Part shown: one piece after another, positions 7,327 to 15,291 of the stretch
Layout: each line of letters opens with the position of its first letter
Numbering within the stretch: the first letter of the stretch is position 1
NCBI GenBank assembly: GCA_905480645.1
Contig: CAJQRC010000010.1
Span: 1 to 64,000 of the forward strand
Source: an uncultured Tateyamaria sp.
GTDB lineage: Bacteria > Pseudomonadota > Alphaproteobacteria > Rhodobacterales > Rhodobacteraceae
Direction: 5' to 3'
DNA length: 64,000 nt
Made by a program: the position numbers and the translations under genes
Notes under the pieces: generated by a model
The model's input: the letters and a program-made list of their open reading frames with translations, nothing else
What the model was told of the DNA's origin: nothing
Database searches by the model: none

Positions 7327-9272
7327 TCCTTTCGTTTGCTAAAATAGTCATAGTCATCGCTGGTACGAACACGTGGACGTTCCCCGTTTTGAAAAGGATT
7401 TTCAGTCGAATGATATTGTGCTTGGACTCGACAGTTTTCGCACATTTGGATCATTTTGGCTGCCTCAGAAGTAGCAAACATTGTATGTTTGCCAGCTAGC
7501 TTTTCAGTAATCTTGGCGATGGTTGATTTTGAACCAAATAGGCTCCCACATTCGATGCAAGCAAATGGTTCTTCTTCATTAAGGACGCGTTGATCAAGTG
7601 AGATATCGGTTAAATCTATTTGTGCACGCAGTGTAATGGCATTCTCCGGACAAATGTTGCTGCACAGGCCACATTGTAAGCAGGCGTCCTCCTGAAAACG
7701 TAACTGTGGCAGGTCAGAATTGTCTCCTAAAGCGCCAGATGGACAAAGCGAAACACAGGAAAGGCAAAGTGTGCAGGCATCAGTGTCGACCACTACCGCC
7801 CCATAGGGCGCACCACTTGGTAAAGTTATAATATCAGCATCCGGCTGCAAGGCCCTAGTTGCAAGCCGTGTCACTTGTCTCCTTGATCCTATTGGTAAAA
7901 TAGCACTGCAACTAATGGTTGCTTTATCTAAGTTATAGAGTTTTTCACTCAAATCATCTGGATCAGTTAATTGTAAAAGACTTACAGCATCTACCCCAGC
8001 AAGTGCGTGAGCAAGTTCTTTTTGATCCTCAAGAACATTTAGCTCAGATTTTGGTGTAACTAATATATCAACATGCTCAAATCCGCACGCAAGTGCCGCA
8101 ACCATTTCAGCGTGTCCGAACGCTGACAATGCGTCAACTTCTAGCGGTATAACATGTGCCGGAAGCCCTCTTCCAAAGCGCGCTGCAAGAGAAATCATTT
8201 CAAGGCCGTATACAGCATCATGCACTAAAAGATGTGGAGAAATTCTGCTTAATTTTTTGTATGTTGATGCCAAAGTTGTCAGCCGTCTAAATATAGTATC
8301 AATTGACGGTGCGTCATAGCTAATCGCTCCTGATGGACAGACTGCTGAACAAGATCCACACCCAGCGCAAACCATTGGGTCAACTGCAACATGTTCTCCC
8401 ACTGATGTGATTGCACCGGTTGGACAGACATTCAAACAATTTGAGCAAGCAGGTTGTTCTGCTCGTGAGTGAGCACAAAGAGCTTCTTCGAGCTTGACAT
8501 AAAGTGGTTTCTCAAAAGTCCCAATTAATTGCGAAGCTTCAAAACTAGCTTTTGTGACCGATAGTAAGTGTGTTGGGTCTGCACGTATATAACCCTCACG
8601 CTTTTCTGCTGAGGGGACAAATGCTGTATTCCCTGTTAGATCAAGAATAATATCACAATTTGATACCGTACCATTCTTGGGAGCGCTGAGGCGGAATGCA
8701 TTTCTTCCACCGGGCAGAATTTGCTGCAGAGCATCAAACTTTACGGTGAAGTTACCAAGAGCCCCATTGACAGCACGAATAGCACCAACAACGCAGTCAA
8801 ACTTACGGTTAAACGGTAATAAATTAGCATCATCTAAAAGAACTGTTACCGCCAACAAATCGCACAATTCATTAGCTGCATCAATTGCTGCTGTTCCACC
8901 AATGATTAAGCACGTCCCTTCAGAAATAACATCGACAGACTTTCTAAGTGGCATTGTTAATATCGCTTCTGCTGCCAGAGCGCTCATTTTTGCACTTGTG
9001 TCCCCTTCGCCCCAGCCTGCGCGATCTCTTAGATCCAGAAATCCTGGCGAATCTACATTTATCTCTTCTGCTAGATCTTCAAAAGTCTGCCGTTCCTGTT
9101 GGCAGGCGATTATTACATCACCCTGAGCTAATTCCTTAGCTGCTAAGTCTATTTGGGAAGTGCATAGGTTGGTGAAAACACTTGAGCAGGTTAGCTTGCA
9201 GGCCCTTGAGATAGCATCTGCATCCACGTTTTGGCTGCCTTCACAGTCGCACAATATCAGCTTTTTAGCCAT
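7320..9272 (-). CDS. Cytoplasmic polyferredoxin, 4Fe-4S binding protein of the formate dehydrogenase region
   Basis: A 650-residue protein without signal peptide. Two pairs of ferredoxin motifs are visible: CSNCLNVCP (about 274) with CAGCGSCSAVCP (about 299), and CTLCLSCVSLCP (about 500) with CLQCGLCSNICP (about 528). Two further CxxC pairs near the C-terminus (CIECGSLF, CENCRVQ) could bind zinc or iron. The N-terminal half has CDCEG and scattered cysteines plus a possible nucleotide-binding region. It should carry at least four [4Fe-4S] clusters and shuttle electrons in the cytoplasm. It sits between the accessory set and the fdh operon. The exact partner is unknown, and it is not a recognised FDH subunit. 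Confidence 0.8.
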   Translation of the reverse strand: MAKKLILCDCEGSQNVDADAISRACKLTCSSVFTNLCTSQIDLAAKELAQGDVIIACQQERQTFEDLAEEINVDSPGFLDLRDRAGWGEGDTSAKMSALAAEAILTMPLRKSVDVISEGTCLIIGGTAAIDAANELCDLLAVTVLLDDANLLPFNRKFDCVVGAIRAVNGALGNFTVKFDALQQILPGGRNAFRLSAPKNGTVSNCDIILDLTGNTAFVPSAEKREGYIRADPTHLLSVTKASFEASQLIGTFEKPLYVKLEEALCAHSRAEQPACSNCLNVCPTGAITSVGEHVAVDPMVCAGCGSCSAVCPSGAISYDAPSIDTIFRRLTTLASTYKKLSRISPHLLVHDAVYGLEMISLAARFGRGLPAHVIPLEVDALSAFGHAEMVAALACGFEHVDILVTPKSELNVLEDQKELAHALAGVDAVSLLQLTDPDDLSEKLYNLDKATISCSAILPIGSRRQVTRLATRALQPDADIITLPSGAPYGAVVVDTDACTLCLSCVSLCPSGALGDNSDLPQLRFQEDACLQCGLCSNICPENAITLRAQIDLTDISLDQRVLNEEEPFACIECGSLFGSKSTIAKITEKLAGKHTMFATSEAAKMIQMCENCRVQAQYHSTENPFQNGERPRVRTSDDYDYFSKRKDH

Positions 9273-9583
9273 TTTTATTCCCTACAGTTTATCTGCTAAA
9301 ATAGTAGTGTGTGAGATAGGATTGACGGGTTTGTAGCTATTGGTAAACTAATTTCTTTGATAGTATCGTTGGGATTGTGCCTTATTGCAAATAAGACGTT
9401 AGGCAGTTTCAATTCTCGAGAAAATAAAAGTATAGGCAGATTTCTTGTATGGTCGTGTAGTTTTGAACTTACTAAATAAACGCAAAATTGCTGCAAAGTA
9501 GCACACGTTGTAAAATAGTTCTTTGAGATTACCCCTGAATCAGGGCACTATAGAAAATATATATAATAGGAGCATGGAACTAA
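9273..9583. promoter_or_regulatory. Intergenic region with fdh operon promoter and odd palindrome
   Basis: A 311-base AT-rich gap between divergent genes, with no convincing gene inside. CCCTGAATCAGGG at 9533-9545 is a 6-1-6 palindrome about 40 bases before the DUF3305 start and is a candidate operator. TATAAT at 9562-9567 directly precedes AGGAG at 9568-9572, so it is probably not the -10 element of the main transcript. The polyferredoxin promoter should also lie here, near 9300. Confidence 0.4.
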
Positions 9584-10144
9584 GTGAATAATAAAAACAC
9601 TAAATCCATTTCAATCCCCCTTGGGATTGTGCTTCGTAGGGTACCTGGGGTGACCCATTGGGTTAATCACGTTTGGAAGGCGGTGGCGGTACTACCTGGA
9701 GCAGGCCCCGCCGATTGGAAAGAGTTGCGTCGCGATGGAGAAGCTGTTGAATTTCACGCAACAACCTTGCCGCTAGAGTTGTTTCGAACTGATACAGAGG
9801 CATATTTGCACGGCCTGTCTGCGAAGATCCCATCTATTTATGTTGTAATGCGCCATTCAGATGGAGATAAACCCTTGGACATAGTTTTAACAACAGCTTC
9901 GCCTTATGAAGCGCAAGATTATGCCGATACTGGTGAAGAACTAGTCGAAAAAATCCCAATGCCGGATGGCTTGATTGCTTGGATTCGCGAATTTATTGAA
10001 TTGCATCATGAAGATGAAGTCTTCGTCAAGCGGCGTCGTGACAAGCATCGCGTGGATTTTACAGAAGACGGCAAGGGCGATGCTCGTATTCGTCAAGTTT
10101 CAGACGTTTACCGCGCACCAGGCTCTAAGGAGACGGTGCATTGA
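9584..10144 (+). CDS. DUF3305 domain-containing protein (formate dehydrogenase accessory)
   Basis: A 186-residue soluble protein with the DUF3305 core: PLGIVLRRVPGVTHWVNHVWKAVAVLPGA near the N-terminus, then a negatively charged C-terminal half ending in a basic KRRRDKHRVDF tract. GTG is used as start, 12 bases after AGGAG. A closer ATG (9574) in another frame encodes only a 5-residue peptide. DUF3305 and DUF3306 genes regularly precede formate dehydrogenase genes in proteobacteria. Their molecular role is not established, and assembly or quality control of the enzyme is an inference. The gene overlaps DUF3306 by four bases. Confidence 0.85.
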   Translation: MNNKNTKSISIPLGIVLRRVPGVTHWVNHVWKAVAVLPGAGPADWKELRRDGEAVEFHATTLPLELFRTDTEAYLHGLSAKIPSIYVVMRHSDGDKPLDIVLTTASPYEAQDYADTGEELVEKIPMPDGLIAWIREFIELHHEDEVFVKRRRDKHRVDFTEDGKGDARIRQVSDVYRAPGSKETVH

Positions 10145-10746
10145 GCGGAGGTCAAGATTTTTGGGCTCGCCGGCGGGCTGGTGCCGCTGCTGAGGCAAGA
10201 GATGAAAAGTCTGCTGCAGATAAAAAAGCGTTGCAATTAGAACAATCGGCCCTCGAAAATATGGATGAGGCAGAGATGTTGGAGGCACTCGACTTACCCG
10301 ATCCAGATACACTAACTCAAGGCGATGACTTTTCTGTGTTCATGGCTAAAACTGTGCCTGATCAGATCCGTCGTCGTGCACTGCGTACGCTTTGGCGATC
10401 GAACCCTGTTTTGGCTAACGTAGATATGCTGGTTGATTATGGTGAGGACTTTACTGATTCGGCGATGGCCGTCGAGAACATTCAGACAGCCTATCAAGTT
10501 GGCAAAGGTATGCTTAAGCATATTCAAGAAATTGCCCGTCAAGAGGAAGAGAATGATAATTTTACTGTGATTAAAGAAGTGATTGCAGAGGTCGATGAAG
10601 AAAAAGATGCTGTTGAGCTTGACTTGATTAACCCAGAGGTGGACACTAAGCCCATCACGACACAGCACGATGAGGCTGTAGAGCTAACGGATTATGCCAC
10701 ACCAAGTCCGCGTCGCATGAAATTCATAGTTGAGGATACTGCGTGA
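10141..10746 (+). CDS. DUF3306 domain-containing protein (formate dehydrogenase accessory)
   Basis: A 201-residue acidic protein beginning SGGQDFWARRRAGAAAE, the usual opening of DUF3306 proteins, with the central LPDPDTLTQGDDFSVFM and RRALRTLWRSNPVLANVD segments that define the family. It starts with TTG overlapping the upstream stop; AAGGAG lies nine bases before. The C-terminal third is rich in Glu and Asp and probably disordered. It overlaps the TorD-like gene by four bases, so DUF3305, DUF3306 and the chaperone are made together. Function is unknown apart from the constant link to formate dehydrogenase. Confidence 0.85.
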   Translation: MSGGQDFWARRRAGAAAEARDEKSAADKKALQLEQSALENMDEAEMLEALDLPDPDTLTQGDDFSVFMAKTVPDQIRRRALRTLWRSNPVLANVDMLVDYGEDFTDSAMAVENIQTAYQVGKGMLKHIQEIARQEEENDNFTVIKEVIAEVDEEKDAVELDLINPEVDTKPITTQHDEAVELTDYATPSPRRMKFIVEDTA

Positions 10747-11348
10747 GTGTAGCTGAAGACATAACCACTGTTTCTGAGGATAGGCTGCGCGCCGATCTTT
10801 ACAATTTTTTGGGATTAATGCTGTCTGGTCCGCCTGATCAGCTATTGTTGGATCAGTGTGCGCAGTTAAGCGGGGATGACAGCGAGATGGGTAAAGCTGT
10901 GTCTGGTCTTGCTCGTGTTGCTAAAGCTAGTAAGCCGCGCAGCGTTGAAAGCGAGTTTAACGCGTTGTTTATTGGTTTGGGTCGTGGGGAGCTTTTGCCA
11001 TATGCCAGTTACTACTTAACGGGTTTTTTAAATGAAAAGCCCTTGGCAATTTTACGTGCTGATATGGCTGCGCGCACAATGACCCGAGCACCAAATGTAT
11101 TCGAGCCAGAAGATAACATTGCTTCGTTAATGGAAATGATGGCCGGTATGATCGTTGGTCGCTTTAGTCAAGCCGCATCACTGGAAGCGCAGAAGACATT
11201 TTTTAACAAACATATATCCCCATGGGCGGAACATTTTTTCTCCGACCTAGAAGCGGCTAAAAATTCTATACTCTACGCTTCGTTGGGTGCAGTTGGACGC
11301 GAATTCATGAACATTGAGCGAGAAGCATTTCGAATGACAGTTTCTTAA
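10743..11348 (+). CDS. TorD/DmsD-family molybdoenzyme chaperone
   Basis: A 201-residue all-helical protein. The opening helix RADLYNFLGLMLSGPPD, the central YASYYLTGFLNEKPLAILRADMA segment, the EPEDNIASLMEMMAGMI helix and the FFNKHISPWAEHFFSDLE stretch are typical of TorD-like chaperones. Such proteins bind the twin-arginine leader of the catalytic subunit and hold it until the cofactor is inserted. GTG start with GTGA overlap to DUF3306. The likely client is FdhA, encoded two genes downstream, which has a Tat leader. Confidence 0.85.
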   Translation: MSVAEDITTVSEDRLRADLYNFLGLMLSGPPDQLLLDQCAQLSGDDSEMGKAVSGLARVAKASKPRSVESEFNALFIGLGRGELLPYASYYLTGFLNEKPLAILRADMAARTMTRAPNVFEPEDNIASLMEMMAGMIVGRFSQAASLEAQKTFFNKHISPWAEHFFSDLEAAKNSILYASLGAVGREFMNIEREAFRMTVS

Positions 11349-11403
11349 ATACTTAAAACATAATTGGTGAGGATGCTCACCGTAACAAGGAGGGAGACAT
11401 CCC

Positions 11404-11592
11404 ATGACGAAGAAGACAGACGGTACAAATCGCCGCAACTTTCTTAAATTAGCTGGAACCACTGCGCCAATTGCAACAATCGCACTTGCTACAGGTGCAA
11501 CACAAGCGGAGGCTCAACCAGTTGATTTAAACTCTGAAGTGATGCAAGATACTTTGCATACCCGCGCATATCTTGAAAGCACCCGCTTCTAA
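11404..11592 (+). CDS. Formate dehydrogenase region Tat-targeted small protein
   Basis: A 62-residue protein with a twin-arginine leader (NRRNFLKLAG) followed by a hydrophobic stretch ending in TQAEA and a mature part of only about 25 residues. It matches the small Tat-target proteins routinely found just before fdhA (TIGR02811 type). AAGGAGGGAG precedes the ATG. It has no Cys or other cofactor ligand. It may co-translocate with or cap FdhA, but the function is unknown. Confidence 0.85.
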   Translation: MTKKTDGTNRRNFLKLAGTTAPIATIALATGATQAEAQPVDLNSEVMQDTLHTRAYLESTRF

Positions 11593-11658
11593 GGCGCTAT
11601 TCATCGACCCGTGGACGACTGGTTGCGTGACGCCCGACTGTCCATGGTTGGAAAATAA

Positions 11659-11696
11659 CCAAGCAAGCAAGGGAATTGTCCCAAGCAAGCAAGGGA
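11659..11696 (+). repeat. 22-base tandem duplication spanning the fdhA ribosome binding site
   Basis: The 16-mer CCAAGCAAGCAAGGGA occurs at 11659-11674 and again at 11681-11696, a period of 22 bases. The second copy supplies the AAGGGAG Shine-Dalgarno sequence of fdhA (ATG at 11706). The junction GGGAATTGTCCC (11671-11682) can also fold as a small hairpin, so one copy could pair near the other. Confidence 0.8.
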
Positions 11697-11705
11697 GAAA
11701 CGAAC

Positions 11706-14600
11706 ATGCTAAAGAAAAAAACCAACGGGGTTGCGCGACGCCCCCAGCGGACTGGCATTCTATCTGATGTTGCCGAAAAATCTGTTGATCGACGTGCATT
11801 TTTGCGTGGATCCGGTTTGGCCATTGGTGGCCTTGCTGCTATTTCAGCGACAGGTGGAACAATCACCCAAGCTACAGCTGCAACAGCCGCCAGTGGTGCT
11901 GTAAATCTTGTCAAGTCAGTATGTACCCACTGTTCGGTTGGCTGTACTGTTATGGCTGAAGTGAGCAACGGTGTTTGGACAGGACAAGAACCTGGTTGGG
12001 ACAGCCCTTTTAATCTGGGCGCTCATTGTGCCAAAGGTGCTGCCGTCCGAGAAAATGCTCATGGTGAGCGCCGCTTGAAGTACCCAATGAAAAAAGAGGG
12101 TGGAGAGTGGAAGCGTATCAGCTGGGATCAAGCAATCAACGAGATTGGCGACGGAATGATGAAGATCCGCGAAGAAAGCGGACCAGATTCGGTCTATTGG
12201 TTAGGTTCTGCCAAGCATAACAACGAACAGGCCTATTTGTTCCGAAAGTTTGCTGCCTATTGGGGCACAAATAACGTGGACCATCAGGCTCGAATTTGTC
12301 ACTCTACGACGGTTGCTGGTGTTGCCAATACATGGGGCTATGGCGCCATGACCAACAGTTACAACGATATTCATAATTCCCAAGCCATAATGATCATTGG
12401 TGGTAACCCAGCTGAAGCTCATCCGGTTTCACTTTTGCACCTTTTGAAAGCTAAAGAGCAAAACAATGCGCCTGTAATTGTCTGTGACCCACGCTTTACC
12501 CGCACAGCCGCTCATGCAGATGAATATGTGCGATTCCGTCCCGGAACGGACGTAGCTTTAGTCTGGGGCATCCTGTGGCATATTTTTGAAAATGGATGGG
12601 AAGATAAAGAATTTATCCGTACTCGTGTTTGGGGCATGGATCAGATTAAGGAAGAAGTAGCCCGTTGGACGCCCGAAGAGGTTGAACGCGTAACCGGTGC
12701 GCCTGCTTCACAGCTCAAACGAGTAGCCCGCACTATGGCGAATAATCGCCCTGGTACCGTTATTTGGTGTATGGGTGGAACACAGCATACCAACGGTAAT
12801 AATAACACGCGTGCATACTGCGTACTGCAGTTAGCTTTGGGCAACATGGGCACAAGTGGTGGTGGTACAAACATCTTCCGCGGCCATGATAATGTTCAAG
12901 GTGCCACAGACCTTGGCGTTCTATCGCATACACTGCCTGGTTATTACGGCCTGTCAGCCGGAGCATGGGCACATTGGGCTCGTGTTTGGGAAGAGGATGG
13001 CGATTGGTTGAAAAATCAGTTTGCTATGGTCAAAGGTGCGGATGGGAAAGATAAATCCTTGCAAAACCTCACCGGTATTCCGGTGTCGCGTTGGATTGAT
13101 GGTGTTCTTGAAGATCCTGATAACATGGATAACCCTGACAAGGTACGTGCAATGGTACTGTGGGGCCATGCACCCAATTCGCAAACCCGTCAGAAGGAAA
13201 TGAAAACTGCGATGGAGCAGTTGGATATGATGGTTGTTGTTGATCCGTATCCAACAGTGTCAGCAGTATTACAGGATAGAACTGACGGCGTTTATCTTTT
13301 ACCTGCTTGCACTCAGTTTGAGACACGTGGCTCAGTAACAGCGTCTAACCGTTCTTTTCAATGGCGTGACAAGATCATTGATCCGCTGTTTGAAAGCTTG
13401 CCTGACGAGGTCATCATAGCCAAGTTTGCTAATAAATTTGGCTGGGGTGATCGTTTGTTCCGGAACATTGATATGGACGACCCAGAAACGCCGAACGTGG
13501 AAAGTATAACCCGTGAGTTTAATCGGGGTATGTGGACGATTGGATACACCGGCCAAGATCCTGACCGGATTAAAAAACATATGGCTAACCAGCATACTTT
13601 TGATAGGACAACGCTGCGTGCCAATGGTGGTCCTGCTGATGGCGATTATTATGGTCTGCCATGGCCAAGCTGGGGCACTGCCGAGATGAATCACCCTGGC
13701 ACGCCTAACCTTTACGACATGTCTAAACGTGTCTCTGAAGGTGGTTTAACCTTCCGTGCCCGCTTTGGTGTAGAACGTGACGGCGAAAATCTGTTAGCTG
13801 AAGGTGTATATAGCCTCGATAGTGATATTCAGGACGGTTACCCTGAATTTACTATGCAGATGCTTATGGATCTTGGTTGGGATAATGAGCTTACGGCAGA
13901 AGAACGGGCCGTTATTGATGGAATTGCGGGGCCTAAGACTAATTGGAAAACTGACCTTTCGGGTGGAATCCAAAGAGTGGCAATTGCGCATGAATGTGCA
14001 CCTTTTGGAAACGCCAAGGCTCGTGCAGTTGTGTGGACTTTCCCGGATCCAGTACCGGTCCATCGTGAACCGCTCTACACCAATCGTCGAGATTTGGTTG
14101 AAGACTATCCAACGTATGAGGACCGGAAGTTTTATCGTCTTCCAACCATGTATGCTTCGATCCAAAAACAGGACTTTTCGAAGGACTACCCAATGGTTCT
14201 GACGTCTGGCCGTTTGGTTGAATATGAGGGAGGTGGCGACGAAACTCGCTCGAACCCTTGGCTGGCCGAACTTCAGCAAGATATGTTTGTAGAAATCAAT
14301 ACGCGTGATGCAAATAACTTGGGCGTACGTGATGGACAACAAGTCTGGGTAGAAGGCCCCGAAGGAGGTAAGGTCAAAGTTATGGCCATGGTTACCGAAC
14401 GGGTTGGTGAAGGCGTTGCGTTTATGCCATTCCACTTTGGAGGGCATTTAGAAGGTAAGGACCTAAGGAGTAAATATCCTGATGGTGCAGATCCTTACGT
14501 GTTAGGCGAAAGCAGTAACACCGCACAGACGTATGGCTATGATTCAGTTACTCAGATGCAAGAGACAAAAGCCACTCTTTGTAAAATCTGGACAGCATAA
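11706..14600 (+). CDS. fdhA: Formate dehydrogenase alpha subunit (periplasmic, bis-MGD, Cys-type)
   Basis: A 964-residue catalytic subunit of the respiratory FDH-N/FDH-O family. The ATG at 11706 is chosen because it follows a good RBS and puts the Tat leader DRRAFLRGSG near residue 30; an upstream in-frame TTG is less likely. A [4Fe-4S] motif VCTHCSVGC...GAHCAKG follows. The metal-binding residue lies in ARICHSTT (TGT at 12297, residue 198): Cys replaces the selenocysteine of E. coli enzymes. The C-terminal molydopterin-dinucleotide binding domain contains the TSGRLVEYEGGG segment. It oxidises formate to CO2 in the periplasm and passes electrons to FdhB and FdhC. Adjacent tupBCA suggests tungsten at the active site. 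Confidence 0.95.
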   Translation: MLKKKTNGVARRPQRTGILSDVAEKSVDRRAFLRGSGLAIGGLAAISATGGTITQATAATAASGAVNLVKSVCTHCSVGCTVMAEVSNGVWTGQEPGWDSPFNLGAHCAKGAAVRENAHGERRLKYPMKKEGGEWKRISWDQAINEIGDGMMKIREESGPDSVYWLGSAKHNNEQAYLFRKFAAYWGTNNVDHQARICHSTTVAGVANTWGYGAMTNSYNDIHNSQAIMIIGGNPAEAHPVSLLHLLKAKEQNNAPVIVCDPRFTRTAAHADEYVRFRPGTDVALVWGILWHIFENGWEDKEFIRTRVWGMDQIKEEVARWTPEEVERVTGAPASQLKRVARTMANNRPGTVIWCMGGTQHTNGNNNTRAYCVLQLALGNMGTSGGGTNIFRGHDNVQGATDLGVLSHTLPGYYGLSAGAWAHWARVWEEDGDWLKNQFAMVKGADGKDKSLQNLTGIPVSRWIDGVLEDPDNMDNPDKVRAMVLWGHAPNSQTRQKEMKTAMEQLDMMVVVDPYPTVSAVLQDRTDGVYLLPACTQFETRGSVTASNRSFQWRDKIIDPLFESLPDEVIIAKFANKFGWGDRLFRNIDMDDPETPNVESITREFNRGMWTIGYTGQDPDRIKKHMANQHTFDRTTLRANGGPADGDYYGLPWPSWGTAEMNHPGTPNLYDMSKRVSEGGLTFRARFGVERDGENLLAEGVYSLDSDIQDGYPEFTMQMLMDLGWDNELTAEERAVIDGIAGPKTNWKTDLSGGIQRVAIAHECAPFGNAKARAVVWTFPDPVPVHREPLYTNRRDLVEDYPTYEDRKFYRLPTMYASIQKQDFSKDYPMVLTSGRLVEYEGGGDETRSNPWLAELQQDMFVEINTRDANNLGVRDGQQVWVEGPEGGKVKVMAMVTERVGEGVAFMPFHFGGHLEGKDLRSKYPDGADPYVLGESSNTAQTYGYDSVTQMQETKATLCKIWTA

Positions 14601-14613
14601 GGAGACCTGCGAA

Positions 14614-15207
14614 ATGGGAAGAGCGAAATTTCTCGTAGATGCTGAACGCTGCATTGAATGCAATGCTTGCGTCACGGCTTGTAAGAATGAGCATGAAGTG
14701 CCTTGGGGCATTAATCGCCGCAAAGTCGTAACAATCAATGATGGCTCGCCGGGTGAACGGTCGATTTCTGTAGCATGCATGCATTGCTCCGACGCGCCAT
14801 GTATGGCGGTTTGTCCAACGGACTGTTTTTATCAGAATGAGGAAGGGGTGGTATTACACTCTAAAGACCTTTGCATCGGATGTGGTTACTGCTTTTATGC
14901 ATGTCCCTTTGGCGCACCGCAATTTCCACAAGCTGGAAATTTCGGATCTCGTGGCAAGATGGACAAATGTACCTTTTGCGCTGGTGGACCAGAAGAAACA
15001 CATTCCACTGCTGAATTTGCAAAATATGGCCGAAACCGCATTGCGGAAGGCAAATTGCCAATTTGTGCGGAAATGTGCGCAACTAAAGCTTTGCTAGCAG
15101 GAGATGGTGATGTGGTTTCGGGAATTTACCGCGAACGCGTCGTAGCACGCGGCTTTGGTTCGGGTGCTTGGGGCTGGGGCTCAGCCTACGGCCAGCGAGA
15201 CGGCTAA
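14614..15207 (+). CDS. fdhB: Formate dehydrogenase beta subunit, four-cluster ferredoxin
   Basis: A 197-residue iron-sulfur subunit starting MGRAKFLVDAERC, 13 bases after fdhA with AAGGAG before the ATG. Cysteine motifs CIECNACVTACKNEH, CMHCSDAPCMAVCP, CIGCGYCFYACPFG and CTFCAGGPEE...CAEMCATKA account for four [4Fe-4S] clusters. It lacks the C-terminal membrane helix of E. coli FdnH and is shorter, as in FDH3-type enzymes. It has no signal peptide, so it is expected to cross the membrane with FdhA by Tat. It carries electrons from FdhA to the cytochrome b subunit. Confidence 0.94.
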   Translation: MGRAKFLVDAERCIECNACVTACKNEHEVPWGINRRKVVTINDGSPGERSISVACMHCSDAPCMAVCPTDCFYQNEEGVVLHSKDLCIGCGYCFYACPFGAPQFPQAGNFGSRGKMDKCTFCAGGPEETHSTAEFAKYGRNRIAEGKLPICAEMCATKALLAGDGDVVSGIYRERVVARGFGSGAWGWGSAYGQRDG

Positions 15208-15238
15208 CTATTACTGTCTGGCCCAATGACCAAGTAAG

Positions 15239-15265
15239 GGCGGCCCAAAGAGGGTCGCCTTTTTT
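15239..15265 (+). terminator. Intrinsic terminator or attenuator between fdhB and fdhC
   Basis: GGCGGCCC (15239-15246), loop AAAGA, GGGTCGCC (15252-15259) form an 8-bp stem with one G-T pair, followed by TTTTTT. It lies 32 bases after fdhB and 26 before fdhC, inside the operon, so it probably lowers expression of fdhC and later genes relative to fdhAB. Confidence 0.8.
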
Positions 15266-15291
15266 GGCTTAAAAAATCAAAAGGGAACATC

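Noticed and set aside
9296-9496. 66-residue minus-strand frame upstream of the polyferredoxin gene
   Set aside because: No RBS, AT-rich composition and position in a promoter region; judged non-coding.
11404-11592. Possible truncated FdhA N-terminus or broken gene
   Set aside because: The short Tat-leader protein has its own RBS and stop and matches the known small Tat-target protein that precedes fdhA; fdhA has its own leader.
12297-12299. Possible selenocysteine (TGA) at the FDH active site
   Set aside because: The codon is TGT, so the enzyme is Cys-type and the frame is uninterrupted.
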